From NCBI GenBank assembly GCA_027622495.1, contig JAQBYL010000262.1, positions 1 to 6,244 of the forward strand: a stretch of 6,244 nucleotides of DNA. Reading direction: 5' to 3'. Positions 1 to 4,659 of this stretch are shown one piece after another. The notes below the pieces were generated by a model that was not told the origin of the DNA, made no database searches, and worked only from the letters and a program-made list of their open reading frames with translations. The DNA comes from Pseudomonadota bacterium (GTDB taxonomy: Bacteria > Pseudomonadota > Gammaproteobacteria > Pseudomonadales > Azotimanducaceae). The position numbers were made by a program, and so were the translations under genes. Positions within the stretch are counted from its first letter, which is position 1; the number at the start of each line of letters is the position of its first letter.

Positions 1-376
1 GAGTGATTCTCACATCGCGAAGCTGAGCGTCCCTGACCCAGGTGCGTATGCGCGCTGCCGGCCCGGGGGCCACGGCTTCGATGCGATCCGCGGCGGTGAG
101 GAGCGTCATGATCGAGGCATAGGTCACGTGCGTCAGCAGGTCTACCGATTCATGCAACTCGACCTGTTCGCGCAACTCAGCCTTGCTGCCGGGAACAGCC
201 ATGAATGCGCCGATGGCACCGGGAGCCGGGTCGTAGAATCGATCGTAGCCGCTGGCGGCACTGTTCACGGTGATGCCGAGCAATGGATGGTTGGGCAGAT
301 CATCGATCTGCCGGCCTTCAAAGAAGGTTTCGCGCCCGTCATTCAGCGATTTGCGGTACTCATCACCTGTCATCAT
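1..376 (-). CDS. HpaB / 4-hydroxybutyryl-CoA dehydratase superfamily protein, N-terminal part (runs off the window)
   Basis: Reading leftward from ATG at 376, 125 codons stay open to the window edge. The product begins MMTGDEYRKSLNDGRETFFE and continues with GRQIDDLPNHPLL. The pattern 'EYxxSLxDGRxxxxxGxxIxDxxxHP' followed by a helical 'LRExVELHESVDLLTHVTYAS' stretch (about residues 68-88) is the N-terminal domain of the HpaB family, which holds FADH2-dependent 4-hydroxyphenylacetate 3-monooxygenases and the Fe-S flavoprotein 4-hydroxybutyryl-CoA dehydratase (AbfD). No cysteine occurs in the visible 125 residues, whereas AbfD has two cluster cysteines near residues 99 and 103, so the monooxygenase-like or another non-cluster branch is favoured. 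Full members are about 480-520 aa, so roughly three quarters is missing. A good AGGAGA lies 9 nt before the ATG; a second ATG follows directly and could also serve. It is 42 nt downstream of the SDR-fold gene on the same strand, so co-transcription is likely. The substrate cannot be told from this piece. Confidence 0.85.
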   Translation of the reverse strand, partial: MMTGDEYRKSLNDGRETFFEGRQIDDLPNHPLLGITVNSAASGYDRFYDPAPGAIGAFMAVPGSKAELREQVELHESVDLLTHVTYASIMTLLTAADRIEAVAPGPAARIRTWVRDAQLRDVRIT

Positions 377-385
377 TTTCGTTTA

Positions 386-391
386 TCTCCT
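386..391 (-). promoter_or_regulatory. Ribosome binding site of the HpaB-family gene
   Basis: On the minus strand AGGAGA sits 9 nt upstream of the ATG at 376. This is the clearest Shine-Dalgarno match in the window and fixes the start of the HpaB-family gene at the tandem ATGs (371-376). Confidence 0.7.
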
Positions 392-418
392 GAAAAGTAA
401 TCTGGTTCGGTCTGGTGG

Positions 419-1102
419 TCAGCGCTGAGTCCAGCCGCCGCTGAACGGGATAGCCTGACCCACAAAAAAATCGCTCTCGTCACTGGCAAGAAACAGCGCG
501 AAGCGCGCATCCTCCTCTGCGGTGGCGAGACGGCCCAGTGGCACCTGACGTTTCAGAGAAGCCTGAAAGCGCTCATTGTTGCGCAGTTCCGGCGGGTAGT
601 AGACCGGGTTTTCCACATAGTTCTGCGCGATCAGGTTGACCTGGATGTTAAAAGGCGCAACTTCAACACCAAGCGACTGCACATAGCCCACCTGGGCTGC
701 GCGCGCTGCGCTGTATGCGGTCACGGTCTTCAAGCCTTTGAGGGCGGTTGCACTGCCATAGACCACCACCTTGCCATCATTGCGCGTCTGCATCTGCGGC
801 AGTACAGCCCGACACAGGCGGTGCAGGGGATGCACCATCATGTCGAAGGTAGTTGCCCACGAAACATCATCGAGGTCGACGGCCCTGATGCCGCTGTAGT
901 TGGGTGAGGCGAGGTTCGCGATCAGCACGTCGACGATTCCGGCGCGTTTGATCAGTGCTTCACATGCACCGGCCGCGCGCAGGTCGCTTGTATCGGTGAT
1001 AACGATTGCGCCCTCGGCTTCGAACAGGGCAAGTGTTGCTGGTCCCATGTAGTCGTCGGCCTGCGTGAGGACCACCCGTTTACCCGCTAAACGCTGATTC
1101 AT
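419..1102 (-). CDS. SDR-fold protein with halohydrin dehalogenase fingerprints
   Basis: A 227-aa protein (MNQRLAGKRV...GGWTQR) with a single Rossmann-type SDR domain. Classical SDRs use TGxxxGxG for NAD(P) and a Ser-Tyr-x3-Lys active site. Here the first loop reads T13-QADD-Y18-M-G20, and the active site reads S117-x12-Y130-x3-R134, with Arg replacing Lys. These are the two fingerprints, T-x4-F/Y-x-G and S-x12-Y-x3-R, known for halohydrin dehalogenases, which convert vicinal haloalcohols to epoxides, or open epoxides with small anions, without a nicotinamide cofactor. The loop after the active site lacks the usual SDR 'PG' and instead carries N161-Y162 and Y168-Y169-P170, resembling the halide-binding loop of HheC as I remember it. 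The end (residues 188-223, 'PLGRLATAEEDA...GQAIPFSGG') is ordinary SDR. Start choice: ATG at 1102 fits the family's N-terminus; ATG at 1132 (237 aa) has a better AGGA 5 nt upstream; ATG at 1201 would overlap livH and is unlikely. A divergent inactive SDR is the alternative. The activity is inferred, not shown. Confidence 0.85.
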   Translation of the reverse strand: MNQRLAGKRVVLTQADDYMGPATLALFEAEGAIVITDTSDLRAAGACEALIKRAGIVDVLIANLASPNYSGIRAVDLDDVSWATTFDMMVHPLHRLCRAVLPQMQTRNDGKVVVYGSATALKGLKTVTAYSAARAAQVGYVQSLGVEVAPFNIQVNLIAQNYVENPVYYPPELRNNERFQASLKRQVPLGRLATAEEDARFALFLASDESDFFVGQAIPFSGGWTQR

Positions 1103-1137
1103 GCTGGTTCCAAATGAAGGGATGACATCCATGGCAA

Positions 1138-1141
1138 TCCT
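1138..1141 (-). promoter_or_regulatory. Possible ribosome binding site for an alternative SDR-gene start at 1132
   Basis: On the minus strand AGGA lies 5 nt before the in-frame ATG at 1132-1130. The ATG at 1102, preferred from family alignment, has only a weak GGA 6 nt upstream. If the 1132 start is used, ten residues (MDVIPSFGTS) precede the usual N-terminus. Confidence 0.35.
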
Positions 1142-1142
1142 A

Positions 1143-1173
1143 ATGACAATTGCCGGGTAGTTAAATCGATAAT
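1143..1173 (+). promoter_or_regulatory. Candidate promoter of the livHMGF-ligase operon
   Basis: ATGACA (1143-1148) resembles a -35 box and GATAAT (1168-1173) a -10 box, each 5/6 to the sigma-70 consensus, with a rather long 19-nt spacer. Transcription from this -10 would begin close to 1180, almost at the GTG start of livH (1182), giving a leaderless or nearly leaderless message. The call rests on sequence match only, in a short AT-rich gap where such matches arise easily. Confidence 0.3.
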
Positions 1174-1196
1174 AGTAATTCGTGGATCTACTGCAA
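1169..1196 (-). promoter_or_regulatory. Candidate promoter of the SDR / HpaB-family operon
   Basis: On the minus strand TTGCAG (1196-1191) and TATTAT (1174-1169) are separated by 16 nt. The -10 is 5/6 and the -35 only 3/6 to consensus. The -10 overlaps the candidate plus-strand -10 on the same AT-rich bases, so the two divergent operons may compete for one site or share one regulator. A start near 1162 would leave a 5' leader of about 30 nt to ATG 1132 or about 60 nt to ATG 1102. Confidence 0.3.
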
Positions 1197-2051
1197 CTCA
1201 TCGTCAGCGGCGTATCGCAAGGCTGTGTTTACGGCCTGATTGCGCTCGGTTTTGTGCTCATCTACAAAGCCACCGAAATGGTCAACTTCGCCCAGGGTGA
1301 TCTGATGATGCTCGGCGCCTATGTGGCGGTCACCTTTATCAACATTCTGGGCTGGCCGTTTGGCTGGGGGCTTTTAGCGACGCTTGCTGTAATGGCGCTC
1401 GTTGGTGTCGTGCTTGAACGGCTGTTGTTCCGGCCGATGCTTGGCGAACCGCATTTTGCCGTTCTCATGCTGACTATCGGTCTCGGCTTTATTCTGCGCG
1501 CCTTCGCAGGGGCAGTATGGGGCAACGAGCCACAGGCTCTGCACGCGCCCTACGCCGGTCAGGTTCTACGCGTTGGTGAACTGGTTATTGGTTATGAAAA
1601 CCTGGTGATCGTGCTGGGGACGGTACTCCTGTGCACACTGCTGTACCTGTTTTTCCGTTTTACCAGGCTCGGCATCGCCATGCAGGCAGCATCACAGAAT
1701 CAACTGGCCGCGTTCTACGTGGGTATACCGGTCAAACGGATATTTTCGCTGGTGTGGGCGCTGTCTGCGTTAGTGGCTGCCTTTGCTGGTGTGCTGACTG
1801 CGCCGGTATCGATGATTGATCCACTGATTGGTTTTGTTGGCATAAAAGCCTTTGCGGCAGCCATCGTTGGTGGTTTCGGAAGTCTGCCGGGCGCTATTCT
1901 GGGCGGTCTGCTGGTGGGTCTTGTGGAACAGTTCGCGGGTCTGTATCTGCCACCTGGTTATGCCGATATGAGTGCGTATGTGCTTCTGCTGGTGATGCTG
2001 ATGATTCGACCGGAAGGCCTGTTTGCGAGCATGCAGCAGAAGAAGGTCTGA
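1182..2051 (+). CDS. livH: Liv-type ABC transporter permease (LivH family)
   Basis: A 289-aa inner-membrane permease of the branched-chain amino acid (HAAT) ABC transporter family, almost entirely hydrophobic, with about eight predicted membrane spans. Family marks are 'GFVLIYKATEMVNFAQGDLM' (residues 23-42), 'RFTRLGIAMQA' (159-169), and the coupling-helix region 'AIVGGFGSLPGAILGG' (227-242) that contacts the ATPases. Length is normal for LivH. The start is GTG at 1182: TAA at 1176-1178 closes the frame just upstream, and no other start is compatible with the conserved N-terminus. No Shine-Dalgarno sequence is visible before it. It is the first gene of the plus-strand operon and should pair with the next permease to form the channel. 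The ligase at the operon's end suggests an organic acid rather than an amino acid as substrate (inference). Confidence 0.95.
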   Translation: MDLLQLIVSGVSQGCVYGLIALGFVLIYKATEMVNFAQGDLMMLGAYVAVTFINILGWPFGWGLLATLAVMALVGVVLERLLFRPMLGEPHFAVLMLTIGLGFILRAFAGAVWGNEPQALHAPYAGQVLRVGELVIGYENLVIVLGTVLLCTLLYLFFRFTRLGIAMQAASQNQLAAFYVGIPVKRIFSLVWALSALVAAFAGVLTAPVSMIDPLIGFVGIKAFAAAIVGGFGSLPGAILGGLLVGLVEQFAGLYLPPGYADMSAYVLLLVMLMIRPEGLFASMQQKKV

Positions 2052-2053
2052 GG

Positions 2054-3130
2054 ATGCGGTATCTCAAAAAAACCCGCTATCTGCAGGACATCAATCTGTT
2101 CAAACATAATGGCCAACGCTTCTGGTATGGCCTGCTGCTGCTGGTGATGTGCCTGGCCCCGCTGGGGCTGGATCGTTTTCTGCTCGGTGAACTTTCGCTG
2201 GTGTACATCTATGCGATTGCCGGTGTGGGCCTCATGTTGCTGGTTGGCTACAGCGGGCAGGTGAGCCTCGGGCATGCAGCCTTTCTGGCGATCGGTGCCT
2301 ATGCCCATGCCTATTTTCTGAATCTCGGCTGGCCTTTTCCGCTCTCTCTGTTTACTTCGATGCTGTTGACCGGCCTCATCGGTGGGCTGGTGGCGATCCC
2401 GGTGTTGCGCATGTCGGGGATTTATCTTGCGGTCGCGACCCTTGCATTTGCGGTCATCGTGGAACAGACACTGACCCACTGGGAATCGGTGACCGGGGGG
2501 TTCCGCGGCATGCTGGTTCCGAAGCCTGAGTTCTTCTCTGCAGACTTGAACGCCTATATCCCGTTTTATTACCTGTGTGGTGGGGTGCTGATTCTGGTCA
2601 TGCTGGCAGGTCTCAATCTACTTCGCTCACCAACCGGTCGCGCCATGGTTGCGGTGCGCGACTCAGAAACCTCTGCACAGAGCATGGGCATCAATCTGGC
2701 ACGGACCAAGAGCACGGCGTTCGCCATATCGGCTGGTTTCACCGGCCTGGCAGGGGGCCTGTTTGCCCACAAGATCGGCTATCTCGCCCCTGATGCGTTT
2801 ACCCTGCTGACATCGATCCAACTGCTTCTGATGGTGGTGGTCGGGGGCTTGGGCTCCATGCACGGTGTGATCTACGGCGCCATCTTCATCGGGCTTCTGC
2901 CGTCCGGCATTGCCGTGTTTCGGGATGCAGTGCCACCGTCCATCGGTCAGATCCCCGGGCTGGAACCAGGCGTGTTCGGCCTGATCCTGGTGTTATTCCT
3001 GATCTATGAGCCGCTCGGCATCTATGGTCGCTGGCAGAAAATTCGGCTGTATTTCGAAGAGTTTCCGCTCTATCGCCGATCTACTTACAAGCGACAGAAG
3101 ACCTATCTGCGTACGGAACGGCTGCGATGA
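2054..3130 (+). CDS. livM: Liv-type ABC transporter permease (LivM family) with basic C-terminal tail
   Basis: A 358-aa second permease subunit. It shows the LivM hallmark 'GYSGQVSLGHAAFLAIGAYA' (residues 65-84), the cytoplasmic segment 'RSPTGRAMVAVRDSETSAQS' (191-210) and the coupling loop 'MVVVGGLGSMHGVIYG' (260-275). The membrane domain ends near residue 323; a hydrophilic tail of about 35 residues rich in Arg, Lys, Tyr and Phe follows (324-358). I recall similar tails in LivM proteins encoded beside acyl-CoA ligases, but cannot verify that here. ATG at 2054 lies 2 nt after the livH stop, with AGAAGG (2041-2046) 7 nt upstream inside the end of livH. The TGA stop overlaps the next ATG as ATGA, indicating translational coupling. 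It should form a heterodimer with the LivH-type subunit. Confidence 0.95.
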   Translation: MRYLKKTRYLQDINLFKHNGQRFWYGLLLLVMCLAPLGLDRFLLGELSLVYIYAIAGVGLMLLVGYSGQVSLGHAAFLAIGAYAHAYFLNLGWPFPLSLFTSMLLTGLIGGLVAIPVLRMSGIYLAVATLAFAVIVEQTLTHWESVTGGFRGMLVPKPEFFSADLNAYIPFYYLCGGVLILVMLAGLNLLRSPTGRAMVAVRDSETSAQSMGINLARTKSTAFAISAGFTGLAGGLFAHKIGYLAPDAFTLLTSIQLLLMVVVGGLGSMHGVIYGAIFIGLLPSGIAVFRDAVPPSIGQIPGLEPGVFGLILVLFLIYEPLGIYGRWQKIRLYFEEFPLYRRSTYKRQKTYLRTERLR

Positions 3131-3885
3131 GCCTGCTGGTCGCAGAAGGGATATCTGTGAGCTTTGGTGGCGTGAAAGCGGTGCAGGATGTTTCTTTCAG
3201 CATCAACGAAGGCGAGGTCTTCAGTATCGTGGGCCCCAATGGCGCGGGTAAAACCACGATCTTCAATCTGATCAGCCGCATTTATAACACTACAGGTGGA
3301 AGGCTTTTTTTCGACGGCGTGGACATCACCCGGGTGCCTGCGCATTCAATCGCGCACCTGGGGATTGCCAGAACTTTTCAGAACACTGAACTCTTTGATC
3401 GCGAAACCGTGTTGAAGAACCTTCTGATTGGTGCGCACATCCATCGCACCAGTAATGTGTTGAGCGATTTGTTTTTTCTGCCCGGCGTCAGGCGTCAGGA
3501 GCTGGCTTTTCGTAAAGCGGCCGAAGACGTGATCGATCTGCTTGATCTGCGCAGTTATCGTGACCAGGTGATTGCCAATCTGCCTTATGGCGTGCGCAAG
3601 ATGGTGGAAATTGCCCGCGCGCTCTGTCTCAAACCGAGACTGTTGTTGCTCGACGAGCCTTCATCGGGTCTGAATCCTGAAGAAACAGAAGACCTGTCTT
3701 TCTGGCTTGAAGACATAGTCGAAGATCTCGGCATTACCGTGGCCATGGTGGAACACGACATGAAACTGGTGGGTCAGGCATCTGACCGTGTGCTGGCAAT
3801 GGCCGACGGTAAGGTCATCGCTCTGGGAACGCCTGCAGAGGTCCAGACTCATCCCGAAGTGCTGCGCGCTTATCTGGGCGATTGA
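3127..3885 (+). CDS. livG: Liv-type ABC transporter ATP-binding protein (LivG family)
   Basis: A 252-aa ABC ATPase. Walker A is GPNGAGKTT (residues 36-44), the Q-loop is Q85 in 'ARTFQN', Walker B with catalytic Glu is LLLLDEP (172-178), and the H-loop is H210 in 'MVEHDM'. The ABC signature reads LPYGV (152-156) rather than LSGGQ, a deviation of a type seen in LivG proteins, which usually have LSYGQ or LPYG. 'RTFQNTELF' (82-90) and 'PSSGLNPEE' (178-186) are also typical of LivG. The length is normal. It starts at the ATGA overlap with livM and is expected to energise the LivH/LivM channel as a heterodimer with the LivF-type ATPase encoded next, which has a canonical signature. Confidence 0.95.
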   Translation: MSLLVAEGISVSFGGVKAVQDVSFSINEGEVFSIVGPNGAGKTTIFNLISRIYNTTGGRLFFDGVDITRVPAHSIAHLGIARTFQNTELFDRETVLKNLLIGAHIHRTSNVLSDLFFLPGVRRQELAFRKAAEDVIDLLDLRSYRDQVIANLPYGVRKMVEIARALCLKPRLLLLDEPSSGLNPEETEDLSFWLEDIVEDLGITVAMVEHDMKLVGQASDRVLAMADGKVIALGTPAEVQTHPEVLRAYLGD

Positions 3886-3891
3886 AGAAAG

Positions 3892-4659
3892 ATGGCGGCG
3901 CTGCTGGAACTGACCAATATCGAAACCTACTACGGTCCCATCATGGCCATCCGGGGTGTCAGCCTGCAGGTGGAAGCTGGCCGGATCGTAAGCCTGCTCG
4001 GCGCAAACGGCGCGGGAAAAACTACCGTGTTGAAGACCATCAGTGGGGCAATGGATCCGCAAAAAGGCACAGTTCGCTTTGACGGCAGAGAAATCCAGAC
4101 CCGCGATCCTGACTGGGTGGCACGTCTGGGGATTGCGCATGTACCGGAAGGGCGCGAGGTATTCCCGTTTCTGAATGTAGAAGAAAACCTGCAGATGGGT
4201 GCGTTTTCACGTCGCGATGCTTCAATCGCGGCAGACATTGAGCTGGTCTACGAATATTTTCCGGTGCTCAAGGGTCTGCGCAAACAAGCAGCACAGGTTC
4301 TTTCGGGCGGTCAGCAGCAGATGCTGGCCATCGGCAGAGCGCTGATGCTCAGACCGAAACTCATGCTGCTGGATGAGCCCTCGCTCGGTCTGTCGCCAAA
4401 GCTCATCCAGGAAATCGCCACCATCATCACGCGGCTTAACAAAGAACAGAACGTGACCATTCTTCTGGTGGAGCAGAACGCCAGGATGGCCCTCGATATA
4501 GGCGATTTCGGCTATGTGATGGAGATGGGCCGCATCGTCATGGAAGATGAATGCGAGCGCCTGCGTAATGCAACCGACATCCAGGAGTTCTACCTCGGAA
4601 TGAAGGATGAAGGGGTGCGCGGTCGACGTCGCTGGAAACAACGGAAAACCTGGCGGTGA
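3892..4659 (+). CDS. livF: Liv-type ABC transporter ATP-binding protein (LivF family)
   Basis: A 255-aa ABC ATPase, the partner of the LivG-type subunit. Walker A is GANGAGKTT (residues 37-45), followed by the LivF-typical 'HVPEGREVFPFLNVEENL' (83-100), a canonical LSGGQQQ signature (137-143), and Walker B LMLLDEP (157-163). The switch motif is 'LLVEQN' (191-196), with Gln where other ABC ATPases have His, as is usual in LivF. The C-terminus is about 15-20 residues longer than E. coli-type LivF and ends in a strongly basic 'RGRRRWKQRKTWR'. ATG at 3892 is 6 nt after the livG stop, with only a weak purine-rich GAAGAAAG before it, which suggests re-initiation by ribosomes finishing livG. Its stop overlaps the GTG of the ligase gene. 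Confidence 0.95.
   Translation: MAALLELTNIETYYGPIMAIRGVSLQVEAGRIVSLLGANGAGKTTVLKTISGAMDPQKGTVRFDGREIQTRDPDWVARLGIAHVPEGREVFPFLNVEENLQMGAFSRRDASIAADIELVYEYFPVLKGLRKQAAQVLSGGQQQMLAIGRALMLRPKLMLLDEPSLGLSPKLIQEIATIITRLNKEQNVTILLVEQNARMALDIGDFGYVMEMGRIVMEDECERLRNATDIQEFYLGMKDEGVRGRRRWKQRKTWR

Noticed and set aside
128..400. A 90-codon open frame on the plus strand
   Set aside because: It lies antisense to the HpaB-family gene, whose product is recognisable; the plus-strand translation matches no family I know and has no good ribosome site.
377..418. Possible terminator or small RNA between the two minus-strand genes
   Set aside because: The 42 bp contain the ribosome site of the downstream gene, and I see no GC-rich hairpin followed by a T run.
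1103..1201. N-terminal extension of the SDR-fold protein to ATG 1201 (260 aa)
   Set aside because: The extra residues (rich in Ser, Tyr and Arg) do not belong to the fold, the start would overlap livH, and the extension covers the only space available for promoters.
1958..2479. A 173-codon minus-strand frame rich in His and Gln
   Set aside because: It is antisense to the well-supported LivH and LivM genes; its odd composition is what the complement of hydrophobic codons gives.
3661..4140. A 159-codon minus-strand frame across the livG/livF junction
   Set aside because: It is the antisense shadow of two ABC ATPases with intact Walker motifs.
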